Shown here: positions 7,854-15,665 of the stretch, piece by piece | Layout of the letters: each line of letters starts with the position of its first letter | Numbering within the stretch: position 1 is the first letter of the stretch | Assembly: GCA_902533955.1 (NCBI GenBank) | Contig: CACANV010000001.1 | Span: 1-25,295, forward strand | DNA from: an uncultured Pelagibacteraceae bacterium | Lineage (GTDB): Bacteria > Pseudomonadota > Alphaproteobacteria > Pelagibacterales > Pelagibacteraceae | Length of the DNA stretch: 25,295 nucleotides | Reading direction: 5' to 3' | Position numbers and translations under genes: made by a program | Notes under the pieces: model-generated | Told to the model about the DNA's origin: nothing | The model's input: the letters and a program-made list of their open reading frames with translations, nothing else | The model's database searches: none

Positions 7854-9020
7854 ATGGATATTCCAAAAAGTTTTTTAGGATATAAAAGAGAGAATGGCAG
7901 AGCAGGAACAAGAAATTATGTTATCATTCTTCCAGTTGATGATATTTCAAATGCTTGTGCAGAGGCTGTAGCAAATAATATTAAAGGAACAATTGCGCTA
8001 CCACATTCATATGGAAGACTTCAATTTGGTGCTGATTTGGAATTACATTTTAGAACAATGATTGGTACTGGTAAAAATCCAAATGTTGCTGCAGTGATTG
8101 TAGTAGGAATTGAACCTAAGTGGACAAAAAGAATAGTTGATGCAATAGCAAAAACAGGTAAGCCTGTAGAAGGTTTCAGTATTGAAGGCGTGGGAGATAT
8201 AGACACGATAGCAAAAGTATCAAAAAAAGCGCAAGAGTTTTCTATGTGGGCATCTGAAAAACAAAGAGAAGAGTGTCCATTAAGTGATTTATGGATTTCA
8301 GTTAAATGTGGTGAGTCTGATACAACATCTGGCTTAGCTTCAAATCCAACAGTTGGAAATCTTATGGATAAGCTAGAACCTTTAGGTGTGCATTTATGCT
8401 TTGGAGAAACGTCTGAACTTACAGGAGCAGAAACTGTCTGTGAAAAAAGAGGAAAAACTCCTGAAGCTCAAGAAAAATTTAAAAAAACCTGGAATTCTTA
8501 TAATGATTTTATACTAAAAGAAGCAACAGATGACTTGTCAGAAAGTCAACCAACTGCAGGTAATATTGCAGGAGGTTTAACTACAATTGAAGAAAAAGCT
8601 TTTGGAAACTTTCAAAAAATTGGATCTTGCAAGTTTATAGATGTTTTAGAGCCTGCTGAAGAGCCCAAAAAAGGCGCAGGGCTTTACTTCATGGATACTT
8701 CGTCCGCAGCCGCTGAATGTGTAACATTACAGGCAGCTGGAGGTTTCAATATTCACTTATTTCCAACAGGACAAGGAAATATTATTGGAAATCCCATTGA
8801 GCCTGTAATCAAACTTACAGCAAACCCACTCACTGTAAAAAATATGGGCGAACATATCGATGTTGATGTTTCAAAAATTTTATCAAGAGAGATGAATTTA
8901 GATCAAGCAGGAGATGAATTGATAAAATCAACAATTAGAGTTGCGAATGGTAGATTAACATGCGCTGAAGCTTTAGGTCACAGAGAATTCGTAATGACTA
9001 AACTTTATAGAAGTGCATAA
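7854..9020 (+). CDS. suyB: Sulfolactate sulfo-lyase, large subunit (UxaA C-terminal family)
   Basis: A 388-aa protein of the UxaA/GarD C-terminal domain family. It starts [17 protein letters not shown], the usual N-terminal signature, and continues with [44 protein letters not shown] and [17 protein letters not shown] followed by [14 protein letters not shown]. The cysteines and histidines in these blocks are candidate metal ligands. With SuyA it should form (2R)-sulfolactate sulfo-lyase (pyruvate plus sulfite). It ends 5 bases from the convergent tauE stop, so a sulfite producer and a sulfite exporter face each other. As with suyA, the sulfolactate assignment is by family plus context; a sugar-acid dehydratase is the alternative. 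Confidence 0.84.
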   Translation: MDIPKSFLGYKRENGRAGTRNYVIILPVDDISNACAEAVANNIKGTIALPHSYGRLQFGADLELHFRTMIGTGKNPNVAAVIVVGIEPKWTKRIVDAIAKTGKPVEGFSIEGVGDIDTIAKVSKKAQEFSMWASEKQREECPLSDLWISVKCGESDTTSGLASNPTVGNLMDKLEPLGVHLCFGETSELTGAETVCEKRGKTPEAQEKFKKTWNSYNDFILKEATDDLSESQPTAGNIAGGLTTIEEKAFGNFQKIGSCKFIDVLEPAEEPKKGAGLYFMDTSSAAAECVTLQAAGGFNIHLFPTGQGNIIGNPIEPVIKLTANPLTVKNMGEHIDVDVSKILSREMNLDQAGDELIKSTIRVANGRLTCAEALGHREFVMTKLYRSA

Positions 9021-9025
9021 ATTTA

Positions 9026-10102
9026 TTAAGCTTGTTTTGCACGTTTTCTTAAATTAGAAAAAAACCTTCTTACTGCGGCTCCTCCTATTCCCCAACCAAT
9101 TGCTAATACAATAGAAAACATTCCATAAATTAATGGAACATCATTAGAAAGTTTTTTAATGAAGCTTGCTAAACGTCCTAATTGTTTTGTTTCATCATTA
9201 GCTATTTCTTTGATTATTTGTTCTGCAAAAAAAGTATCATATGCAATAGCTATTCCAACTAACAATAAAAGAATTGCTAAAATTGTTTTAAATTCAGAGC
9301 TATCAACTCTTTCACCAAGTTTCTGTCCCAGTTGTACTCCTAATATTGAGCCAAAAATTAAAACTGAAACTAAAATTAAATCTATGGAGCCATAATTAAA
9401 TGCATGAAGAACAGTTACAATTGCACTAACAAAAATTGTTACAAATAAAGATGTGCCTGGTACTAATTTAGTAGGCATTTTGATTATGTAAATCATTGCA
9501 GGAACGAGTATAAATGCTCCACCAATTCCCATAATTGATGCAATAAATCCAACTATAAGACCTATAATAATTGGAGTAAAAACACTTTCGTACAACTTTG
9601 ATTTTGGAAATCGCATTCTTAAAGGAAGACCATGTATCCAATAGTGAGAATGTAATTTTTCTTTTACAACTATTTTTTTTCTCGCTCGATCAATTTCTGT
9701 AACACCTTGAACAAGCATTAAAGTTCCTATTATTGCCAAAATATACATGTATGCTAATGAGATAACGATATTAATTTTTCCAATATCTTTAAAATAAGTA
9801 AAAGCTAAAATCCCTAAGATTGTCCCTACTGTTCCTCCTATTACAATCATAAAACCCATTTTATAGTCCAGCGTTCCTTTAAAATAATGTGTGGTTGATC
9901 CAGATACTGAAGTGCCTAAAATATTATTTGCTTCATTTGCTACAGCATAAGATGGTGGTATTCCTAAAAATATTAAGAATGGAGTCATTAAAAATCCTCC
10001 ACCAACTCCAAATAAACCTGAAAGAATTCCGACTGCTAAGCTTAAAAAAAATATTAATGGTAAATTTACATGAACTTCTGCAATTGGAAGAAAAAACTCC
10101 AT
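9026..10102 (-). CDS. tauE: TauE/SafE (TSUP) family transporter, probable sulfite exporter
   Basis: A 358-aa polytopic membrane protein with the duplicated TSUP core. The first half carries GILSGLFGVGGGFLMTPFL and the second GFIASIMGIGGAFILVPAM, each followed by the family's P/GTS-type motif (NILGTSVSG, VPGTSLFVT). About eight hydrophobic segments are visible. A soluble stretch around residues 125-170 separates the halves, and the C-terminus ends in a basic tail (SNLRKRAKQA). The family exports sulfite, sulfoacetate or related anions; between two sulfite-releasing systems and the apr genes, sulfite export is the natural reading. It lies at the end of the apr run on the same strand, but a 56-base gap and a possible promoter just upstream mean it may be transcribed separately. 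Confidence 0.88.
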   Translation of the reverse strand: MEFFLPIAEVHVNLPLIFFLSLAVGILSGLFGVGGGFLMTPFLIFLGIPPSYAVANEANNILGTSVSGSTTHYFKGTLDYKMGFMIVIGGTVGTILGILAFTYFKDIGKINIVISLAYMYILAIIGTLMLVQGVTEIDRARKKIVVKEKLHSHYWIHGLPLRMRFPKSKLYESVFTPIIIGLIVGFIASIMGIGGAFILVPAMIYIIKMPTKLVPGTSLFVTIFVSAIVTVLHAFNYGSIDLILVSVLIFGSILGVQLGQKLGERVDSSEFKTILAILLLLVGIAIAYDTFFAEQIIKEIANDETKQLGRLASFIKKLSNDVPLIYGMFSIVLAIGWGIGGAAVRRFFSNLRKRAKQA

Positions 10103-10109
10103 ATGATTA

Positions 10110-10136
10110 ATTATTCCTGAAGAGAATTAATGTCAA
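10110..10136 (-). promoter_or_regulatory. Possible tauE promoter
   Basis: Reading the minus strand, a perfect TTGACA (complement of 10131-10136) is followed after 15 bases by AATAAT (complement of 10110-10115), 7 bases before the tauE ATG. The spacer is short and the transcript would be nearly leaderless, so this is a weak call. Confidence 0.3.
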
Positions 10137-10158
10137 CAAATTGATTTGGTTTTATTGA

Positions 10159-10302
10159 TTAAATTTGAAAAAATGTTCCAAAGATTATTACTATCCAATA
10201 TACTGTTAGACCCAAATAGATAAATAATTTTGAAGGATTTTCTAATATATTTTGAGGTATGGCTTTAATGAATTTTTTTGAATTTTTAAAAAATAAAACC
10301 AT
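10159..10302 (-). CDS. Small single-pass membrane protein, unknown
   Basis: A 47-aa open frame between the apr genes and tauE, ATG at 10302 to TAA at 10159. The first half is basic (MVLFFKNSKKFIKAIPQN), followed by ENPSKLFIYLGL and one membrane segment (about residues 26-45) ending VIIFGTFFQI. I do not recognise a family. Reasons to think it is real are the well-formed basic-then-hydrophobic layout, the 42-base gap after the preceding gene, and that it occupies most of an otherwise empty 242-base space in a genome with little waste. There is no clear ribosome binding site. It could be a small accessory of the apr or tauE membrane proteins (inference). Confidence 0.55.
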   Translation of the reverse strand: MVLFFKNSKKFIKAIPQNILENPSKLFIYLGLTVYWIVIIFGTFFQI

Positions 10303-10344
10303 AGGCGCCAAGTAACATATGAAAAGAATTTTGCAAGTTAAATT

Positions 10345-10695
10345 TTAAAAAATTGTTGCTCCAAAAACTTTGATCTCATCACCTTCTTCTCCGAGAACTA
10401 AACGACCAAGAAAATCTCCTGTTATTTTTGTACTAGTTTGTTTATATAATACTGTTACGTAAAAGCCTCTTCTAAGACATCCTATGGCCTTACAGTCTTC
10501 TTTGAGACTGGATATAAGTTTATTACTTGCCCATTGTTTTCCAAGCTCTACTTCATTTGCTCCGTACAACATTTGCGAAGACAGATCCTTGGTAAACCCT
10601 CCATAATCTTTTATATTTGATGATTTTACTAAATTAGCCCAAATCGGTTCAGCAATTTTGATTAATTCTTCGTCTGTCTTATCTATGATGCTCAT
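10345..10695 (-). CDS. Conserved-looking 116-aa protein of unknown function downstream of aprA
   Basis: A 116-aa soluble, mixed alpha/beta-looking protein. The N-terminal half is helical and acidic (IDKTDEELIKIAEPIWANLV), followed by a region with two cysteines five residues apart (EDCKAIGCLRRG) and a strand-rich C-terminus ending LVLGEEGDEIKVFGATIF. It begins 17 bases after the aprA stop on the same strand, so it is very likely part of the aprM-aprB-aprA transcript. I do not recognise the family. Position suggests a link to APS reductase or sulfite handling; the CKAIGC pair might be redox-active or bind a sulfur species, which is speculation. Confidence 0.72.
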   Translation of the reverse strand: MSIIDKTDEELIKIAEPIWANLVKSSNIKDYGGFTKDLSSQMLYGANEVELGKQWASNKLISSLKEDCKAIGCLRRGFYVTVLYKQTSTKITGDFLGRLVLGEEGDEIKVFGATIF

Positions 10696-10712
10696 TTAAC
10701 TGATAATATTTT

Positions 10713-12569
10713 TTAAGAAGCTTGTTTTTCCTCTTTTTCATCTACAATATGGTAAACAGGAACTTTTTCTAAAGTAAATTTGCCAGTTTTAGGATCTCTT
10801 CTCGATACTGTTAAACAGTGCCAATTTTCATCATCTAGTTTTAAATGATCTCCTCTGTAATAGTAACCTGGCCAACGAGTTTCTTCACGAAACATTGTAT
10901 GTTCTGTTACACACTGAGAAGTAAGCGCTCTGTGTTTTAGTTCCCACGCTCGCATCAGCTGATGATAGTCTTCAGCACCAACATTTTCCAAATCTTCTTG
11001 CAGCCATTGTAACAATTCTAGTCCCTTTTTAAGCATATTGGCATTGGTCATGTAGTTAGTTGCTATACCACCTACATATTCATCCATAATTCTTTGAAGT
11101 CTTTGGAGTCCTTGGATTGGAGAAATATAACTTGGTGATACAGTTCCTCCAGTAATCTCGTTTCTGCCAACAGTATAATTCTCTAAAGGTTTAAATATAA
11201 TTTCTTTGAAATTTTCGCATTGCTTATCGCTTACTTTAATATCTTTGGCTTTTTCATCCTCAATATATTTAACAGCTGCTTTAGCAGCCAATCTTCCTTC
11301 TGTAAACGATCCTGAGGAGAATTTGTGAGCGCTTCCACCCACGGTATCACCAGCTCCAAAAAGACCTTCTACAGTTAGCATTCTATTGTACCCCCAAAAA
11401 TACTCTGAAGGTGAAAGATCCTCTGGACCACTCACCCACGCTCCTGAGCAAGTAGCGTGTGAACCCATAACATAAGGTTCTGATGTAGTTAATTCAGGAT
11501 TAGTATATTTTGGGTCTATATTTTGAGATGCCCATACAACTGCCTGCCCGACAGTCATTCCCAAGAAATTTTCCCATCCTACTGTTTCTAAATGAGGGTC
11601 TTGGAAAGCTTCTGTTGTAACCATATGAATTGGCCCACCTCCTGCCATTGTTTCTTGAATAAAAGCATGATTTCGTAAGCATGTCGGTGTTGGATGATGA
11701 TCTATATATTCACCAACCATTTTTTTTGTATCATCATACCATTTCTTTTCATAATTTTCTCCATTGGCATTTTGAGTGTAAGTTTTTAAGTGCAAGAAAT
11801 AAGCTCCAACTGGTCCATATCCGTCTTTAAATCTGCATAGCACAATTCTATTTTCCATTTGAGTCATTTTGGCTCCAACTGCTATTGGTAATGCATAAGC
11901 TGAACCATTACTCCAAGGTGCATACCAAGTTCTACCCATTCCCTCTCCAACGGCTCTTGGTTTAAATATATGTGATGCCCCGCCTGCAGCAACTATTACG
12001 GTTTTTGCCTTAAATACATAATAGTCTCCTGTTCTCATATTGAATCCTACTGCTCCACCAACTCTATTCTCTTTTGTTTCATCCATAAGGAGATGTGTTA
12101 TCATAATTCTATTGTATATTTTATCAGCAGATTTTTTTGCTGCTTCAGCTACAATTGGTTTGTAACTTTCACCATGAATCATTATTTGCCATTTACCTTC
12201 TCTCAAATAACGGCCAGTTTTTTCGTTTTTCATCATTGGCAAACCCCACTCATCAAACATGTGTACGGTAGAGTCAACATGACGTGCCATGTCATAACCA
12301 AGATCTTCTCTAACCATACCCATTAGATCATTACGAGCATAACGAACATGGTCTTCGGGTTGATTTTCATCCCATTGCATCCCCATGTAGCAGTTAATTG
12401 CATATAAACCTTGAGCAACGGCTCCACTTCTATCTATATTAGCTTTTTCAACACAAATAATTTTTAAATCTCTTCCCCAGTGTCTAGCTTCAAAAGTTGC
12501 ACCAGTTCCAGCCATTCCTCCACCAATAACTAAAACATCGCAATTTTCTACAATTGTTTTTCTAGCCAT
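10713..12569 (-). CDS. aprA: Adenylylsulfate (APS) reductase alpha subunit
   Basis: A 618-aa flavoprotein of the fumarate reductase/succinate dehydrogenase superfamily. It has an N-terminal FAD motif, CDVLVIGGGMAGTGATFEA (glycines at 16-18), followed by ANIDRSGAVAQGLYAINCYM, the AprA-specific flavin loop, and NDLMGMVREDL. GRTWYAPWSNGSAYALP and MENRIVLCRFKDGYGPVG lie near the substrate site; FGAGDTVGGSAHKFSSGSF closes the FAD domain. AprA with AprB interconverts APS and sulfite plus AMP. In aerobic marine alphaproteobacteria the enzyme is thought to work in the oxidative direction, consuming sulfite. The start codon overlaps the aprB stop by one base (TAATG), so subunits are made together. Length is in the usual range. 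Confidence 0.96.
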   Translation of the reverse strand: MARKTIVENCDVLVIGGGMAGTGATFEARHWGRDLKIICVEKANIDRSGAVAQGLYAINCYMGMQWDENQPEDHVRYARNDLMGMVREDLGYDMARHVDSTVHMFDEWGLPMMKNEKTGRYLREGKWQIMIHGESYKPIVAEAAKKSADKIYNRIMITHLLMDETKENRVGGAVGFNMRTGDYYVFKAKTVIVAAGGASHIFKPRAVGEGMGRTWYAPWSNGSAYALPIAVGAKMTQMENRIVLCRFKDGYGPVGAYFLHLKTYTQNANGENYEKKWYDDTKKMVGEYIDHHPTPTCLRNHAFIQETMAGGGPIHMVTTEAFQDPHLETVGWENFLGMTVGQAVVWASQNIDPKYTNPELTTSEPYVMGSHATCSGAWVSGPEDLSPSEYFWGYNRMLTVEGLFGAGDTVGGSAHKFSSGSFTEGRLAAKAAVKYIEDEKAKDIKVSDKQCENFKEIIFKPLENYTVGRNEITGGTVSPSYISPIQGLQRLQRIMDEYVGGIATNYMTNANMLKKGLELLQWLQEDLENVGAEDYHQLMRAWELKHRALTSQCVTEHTMFREETRWPGYYYRGDHLKLDDENWHCLTVSRRDPKTGKFTLEKVPVYHIVDEKEEKQAS

Positions 12570-13039
12570 TAATAATAGACTCCTTTTTTAAATGCGCTTT
12601 TATCAAGTTTAGGTAATTCTTTCTTAGTATTTAAGCCTTCAGGTTCAGAATATAAAATTTGAGAATTTATCTCTCCTTGATTTGGTTTATCACCTTCAGC
12701 TAATTTTGGAATAAATTTTCCCCAAGGTTTTGTTGTTATAGGAGATACAAAATCTTTTTCAGTTCCATTTCTAAATTTAATTTTCCAAGATATAGTTCCT
12801 TTTTCTTCCTCTCTTCTAACTCTTACGCTGTGACCCATTGGAGCAAAGTCAGCATAACCTCTAACATCTATTGCATGATTAGGGCAAGCTTTAACACAAG
12901 AATAACATTCCCAACAAAAGTTAGGCTCAATATTTTTTGCACGTCTGATAGTTTCATCAATGTGCATTATATCTGAAGGACAAATATCTACACAATGTCC
13001 ACAACCATCACAACGAGTCATATATACAAAGGTCGACAT
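12569..13039 (-). CDS. aprB: Adenylylsulfate (APS) reductase beta subunit, two [4Fe-4S] clusters
   Basis: A 156-aa iron-sulfur protein. Two ferredoxin-type cysteine sets are visible: C10-x2-C13-x2-C16-x3-C20 (CDGCGHCVDICP) and C42-x2-C45-x2-C48-x3-C52 (CWECYSCVKACP), each ligating a [4Fe-4S] cluster. The C-terminal arm (WGKFIPKLAEGDKPNQGE onward) is the extension that wraps around AprA in known structures. It passes electrons between AprA and the membrane partner, here presumably AprM. It follows aprM by 33 bases and overlaps aprA by one base. No clear Shine-Dalgarno precedes the ATG. Confidence 0.96.
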   Translation of the reverse strand: MSTFVYMTRCDGCGHCVDICPSDIMHIDETIRRAKNIEPNFCWECYSCVKACPNHAIDVRGYADFAPMGHSVRVRREEEKGTISWKIKFRNGTEKDFVSPITTKPWGKFIPKLAEGDKPNQGEINSQILYSEPEGLNTKKELPKLDKSAFKKGVYY

Positions 13040-13072
13040 AATTAATTTTTTTTTCTATTTTTCTGTATCATA

Positions 13073-13873
13073 TTAATAGTGTTTTGGCTCTTCTCTTTTT
13101 ATTCCTAGGCCAAATTGCTCAGGTGCATCAGCCTCTGGTGGCAGATTATCTCTTGAACCATCTGCTTCAGCTAAATTCTTTTGTATTGCTGCTCCTGGTT
13201 TATAAAACATATGAGCAAATTTTGACCAATAAACTCCACCAAATAATATAAGGTTAGAAACAATAAAAAGAACTAAAAATACTTTATCGTCCCATCTATC
13301 AATTAAATTTAATGATTGTAAATATGACCAAATTAACCCGAAAAAAGATGTTGCAATAAGTGCGAGTACAAATAAATCTGCTTTAATAATTCTGTACCAA
13401 GGTTGTGCTTCTGAATAAACATCTACTCTTAAAAAAAACCAAAACCAACAACCCCCAACAACTGTCATAATTCCACCAACATGCCATACAATTGGCCATA
13501 TAGATGGTGTCTCAGAAGATGCAGATGTATAACAAAAAATCATAATTACAGAACCAATCCAAAATAAAATAGTTCCATACATTCCCAAAAGATGAGCCAC
13601 TCTTCTTTTTCCTGCGCCTAATTCAGAAGTTGTGGCGATATCACTAACAATAGTTTTTGAAATTACCGATATTCTCTCACTAGAACTTAAAGTTTTTTTT
13701 GCTGATAATTTTGCTTTTTTTGCATTTTCAAAAAAATATTTTACATTTTTTTTGTGAATAATATCTAGTAGTGTGCCGATTATAACCAATAGTGCCATTA
13801 ACAAAACAAACGATTGCATAAATATTGGCGCAACAGTTTCTGCCAGTACAGCAAATGGATTGGTTGATATCAC
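13073..13873 (-). CDS. aprM: APS reductase membrane anchor AprM
   Basis: A 266-aa protein with about five membrane segments (near residues 16-38, 97-117, 127-149, 165-186 and 197-219), a basic cytoplasmic loop between the first two, and a Pro/Glu-rich soluble tail (DGSRDNLPPEADAPEQFGLG). It resembles the NarI/DsrM-like cytochrome anchors, with candidate haem-ligand histidines in RRVAHLLGMYG and WPIVWHVGG. AprM is the known membrane partner of AprBA in organisms that lack the QmoABC complex, sending electrons from sulfite oxidation to the quinone pool. Here it is the first gene of the unit. Translation starts at GTG (13871-13873), supported by an AGGAG site about 10 bases upstream. Confidence 0.88.
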   Translation of the reverse strand: MISTNPFAVLAETVAPIFMQSFVLLMALLVIIGTLLDIIHKKNVKYFFENAKKAKLSAKKTLSSSERISVISKTIVSDIATTSELGAGKRRVAHLLGMYGTILFWIGSVIMIFCYTSASSETPSIWPIVWHVGGIMTVVGGCWFWFFLRVDVYSEAQPWYRIIKADLFVLALIATSFFGLIWSYLQSLNLIDRWDDKVFLVLFIVSNLILFGGVYWSKFAHMFYKPGAAIQKNLAEADGSRDNLPPEADAPEQFGLGIKREEPKHY

Positions 13874-13881
13874 TTTGAATA

Positions 13882-13920
13882 GTCTCCTTTTTCGATTTGT
13901 TTTTTAGTACACTTATTATA
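13882..13920 (-). promoter_or_regulatory. Promoter -10 and ribosome binding site for the apr unit
   Basis: On the minus strand a consensus TATAAT (complement of 13915-13920) lies about 40 bases before the aprM GTG, inside the 96-base gap after the HIT gene. No good -35 box is at the right distance. An AAAGGAGA Shine-Dalgarno (complement of about 13884-13891) sits close to the GTG and is one of the clearest in the window, which supports the non-ATG start. Confidence 0.45.
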
Positions 13921-13969
13921 ATAGATCAACCGTGCAATATTGACACTAATTTTGTGGATAACTTAGATT

Positions 13970-14371
13970 TTATTTAGATTTACGATCATAATGTTGCATT
14001 GATGGTATAACTCCCCTTACTCCTCCTTGTGGATTTTCGACATCACCTTCTCTCCTTGGAATCAAGTGAATATGACAATGATTAATAGATTGACCTGCGA
14101 CTTTACCTGAATTTATACCTATATTAAAACCTAGAACTGAGGTGTCATCTATTTTTATTTTATCTTTAATTTTTAGAATTAAATCATTGCAGGCTAAAAT
14201 TTCTTTATTATTCAAATCAAAATAATTTTTAATATGCTTTTTTGGTATTATTAAAGAATGAAATTTAGAAACAGGATACGTATCAAAACTTACATAAGCT
14301 AAATCATTTTCAAACACAAAATCTTTTTTTGAAGCATTGCAAAATAAACATGGATTGTTTGGATCAAACAT
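13970..14371 (-). CDS. HIT (histidine triad) family hydrolase
   Basis: A 133-aa HIT-domain protein. The triad is SINHCHIHLIPRR (H98, H100, H102), the HxHxHxx motif that binds the alpha-phosphate of nucleoside phosphoramidates or dinucleotides; H102 would be... adjacent to the catalytic position by family layout. The N-terminus NPCLFCNASK carries the Cys-x2-Cys pair common in HIT proteins, and FDTYPVSKFHSLIIPKKH is the usual first half of the fold. Substrate is not predictable (AMP-lysine, Ap4A or similar). It begins 3 bases after the pabC stop, so it probably closes the metC-MFS-pabBAC-HIT transcript. Its cellular role in that run is unclear. Confidence 0.9.
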   Translation of the reverse strand: MFDPNNPCLFCNASKKDFVFENDLAYVSFDTYPVSKFHSLIIPKKHIKNYFDLNNKEILACNDLILKIKDKIKIDDTSVLGFNIGINSGKVAGQSINHCHIHLIPRREGDVENPQGGVRGVIPSMQHYDRKSK

Positions 14372-14374
14372 AGG

Positions 14375-15145
14375 TTATTTATATAAATATTTTTTCTTTT
14401 TTGTTTCACTTTTGAAAGCACTTAATATTGATTTATATATATTATTATTTTTTCTTTTCCAGTTGATACTATCAATTGATTTAACTGAAACAACGCCTTT
14501 TCCAGAACCAACTAAAATTATTTCATCATAGCTATCTAATGTATCTATTGGAATTTCTTTTTTTTTTATTTTAAATATTTTTTTATAAAACTTAAAATTT
14601 GTTCCTTGATAGTATTTCCTGATAGGAGAATAAATTTTATTTTTTGATACAAAAAGAAGATTAGAAGTTCCAGTTTCTAGAATTTTTTTATTCACACATA
14701 AGGCTATATCTTTTTCATTAGTATTCATTTTAGACAAATGATTTAAAATTATTTTATATTTTAAATTTTTATATTCAGGTTTAACTCTTTCATAATTTAC
14801 TAACTTAAGTTTAAAATTATTTTTTGGTTTTAATCTCTTTCTTAATGAAAGACTTATAATACTTTTATTTAAAGCAATTCTAAGTAAATGATTATAAGAT
14901 TTTTTTTTATTTAAATTTATTTTTATTAATTTAAGTATAATTTTTTTAGTATTTTTTATATAAATTTTATAAACTTTTAATGATTTAACTAAATTATTAA
15001 TATGAGATTTAAAAAAAAGTATTTTTGGTGGTTTTCCATAAATCCACATAGTTGTGAAAACACCATGATCATTCCATAAATCTTTATAATTGATTTTTTT
15101 TAAATCCTTATGCTGATAAGATTTTTTTAATAAGTATTTTGCCAT
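14375..15145 (-). CDS. pabC: Aminodeoxychorismate lyase (class IV PLP enzyme)
   Basis: A 256-aa fold-type IV PLP protein. It has WNDHGVFTTMWIYGKPP near the N-terminus, the usual active-site-entry block of PabC and branched-chain aminotransferases, then LETGTSNLLFVSKNKIYSP, the cofactor-phosphate binding signature, and DEIILVGSGKGVVSVKSI near the end. Directly after pabB and pabA it is best read as 4-amino-4-deoxychorismate lyase, which releases p-aminobenzoate and pyruvate for folate synthesis. The protein is unusually Lys/Asn/Ile-rich and diverged. The ATG start lies 38 bases inside the end of pabA in another frame. A D-amino-acid or branched-chain aminotransferase is the alternative by sequence alone. 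Confidence 0.82.
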   Translation of the reverse strand: MAKYLLKKSYQHKDLKKINYKDLWNDHGVFTTMWIYGKPPKILFFKSHINNLVKSLKVYKIYIKNTKKIILKLIKINLNKKKSYNHLLRIALNKSIISLSLRKRLKPKNNFKLKLVNYERVKPEYKNLKYKIILNHLSKMNTNEKDIALCVNKKILETGTSNLLFVSKNKIYSPIRKYYQGTNFKFYKKIFKIKKKEIPIDTLDSYDEIILVGSGKGVVSVKSIDSINWKRKNNNIYKSILSAFKSETKKKKYLYK

Positions 15146-15665
15146 TTGTTGTCAAAAATGAATCTGGATGAAATTGGAATCCATATACATCATCTTTTCG
15201 ATTTTCGAAACCCATAGCTATACCTGTGCTAGAACATCTCATGGTAATTTCAAAATTATCTTTGAAAAATGGTTCTTTAAGCTTAAGTGAATGATAACGG
15301 CCAACTTTAAATTTAAAATTTTTTTTAAATAACGATTTATCACTAGTCACTGTAACATTTGATTGATGCCCGTGAAAAATTCTTTTTTGCTGAACAATTT
15401 TTGCATTTTCAGAAAATAAAATTTGCTGATAGCCGAGACAAATACCTATAATCTTTTTTTTTCCTTTATATTTTTTGTAAATTTTTGAAGTATGTGGATA
15501 GTCTTTTGGTGATCCTGGTCCAGGTGACAAAATTATTATTTTTGATCTATTTAATAATCTTTTATTAATTTGAAAGTAATTTGAACAATAAACTTTTCCA
15601 AATTCAGAAAATTGATGTACTATATTCCAAGTAAATGAATCTTGATGATCAATAATGTAAATCAT
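15108..15665 (-). CDS. pabA: Aminodeoxychorismate synthase glutaminase component
   Basis: A 185-aa class I glutamine amidotransferase. It starts IYIIDHQDSFTWNIVHQF and has the oxyanion strand ILSPGPGSP, the nucleophile in GICLGYQQ (C76) and the histidine in FQFHPDSF (H166). Two positions differ from the usual PabA/TrpG pattern: GICLGHQ is GICLGYQ, and the triad glutamate of HPES is aspartate (D168). It supplies ammonia to PabB. The start overlaps the pabB stop by 4 bases and its end overlaps pabC by 38 bases. Because PabA and TrpG are the same family, the PABA assignment leans on the adjoining pabB and pabC. Confidence 0.86.
   Translation of the reverse strand: MIYIIDHQDSFTWNIVHQFSEFGKVYCSNYFQINKRLLNRSKIIILSPGPGSPKDYPHTSKIYKKYKGKKKIIGICLGYQQILFSENAKIVQQKRIFHGHQSNVTVTSDKSLFKKNFKFKVGRYHSLKLKEPFFKDNFEITMRCSSTGIAMGFENRKDDVYGFQFHPDSFLTTNGKILIKKILSA

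Noticed and set aside
7854..9020. Altronate or galactarate dehydratase instead of SuyAB
   Set aside because: The family includes these enzymes, but no uronate or sugar-acid gene is nearby while xsc and tauE are; kept as the stated alternative only.
9013..9042. Terminator hairpin between suyB and tauE
   Set aside because: GTGCA and TGCAC can pair over a 20-base loop near a T-rich run, but five base pairs with such a loop is too weak, and one arm lies in the tauE coding end.
10103..10158. Regulatory RNA or riboswitch before tauE
   Set aside because: The 56 A/T-rich bases show no stable stem or known motif; only a weak promoter-like pair of hexamers.
11500..11682. 60-codon frame inside aprA on the same strand
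   Set aside because: It is an out-of-frame shadow of a strongly conserved AprA region with no ribosome binding site and an unnatural composition.
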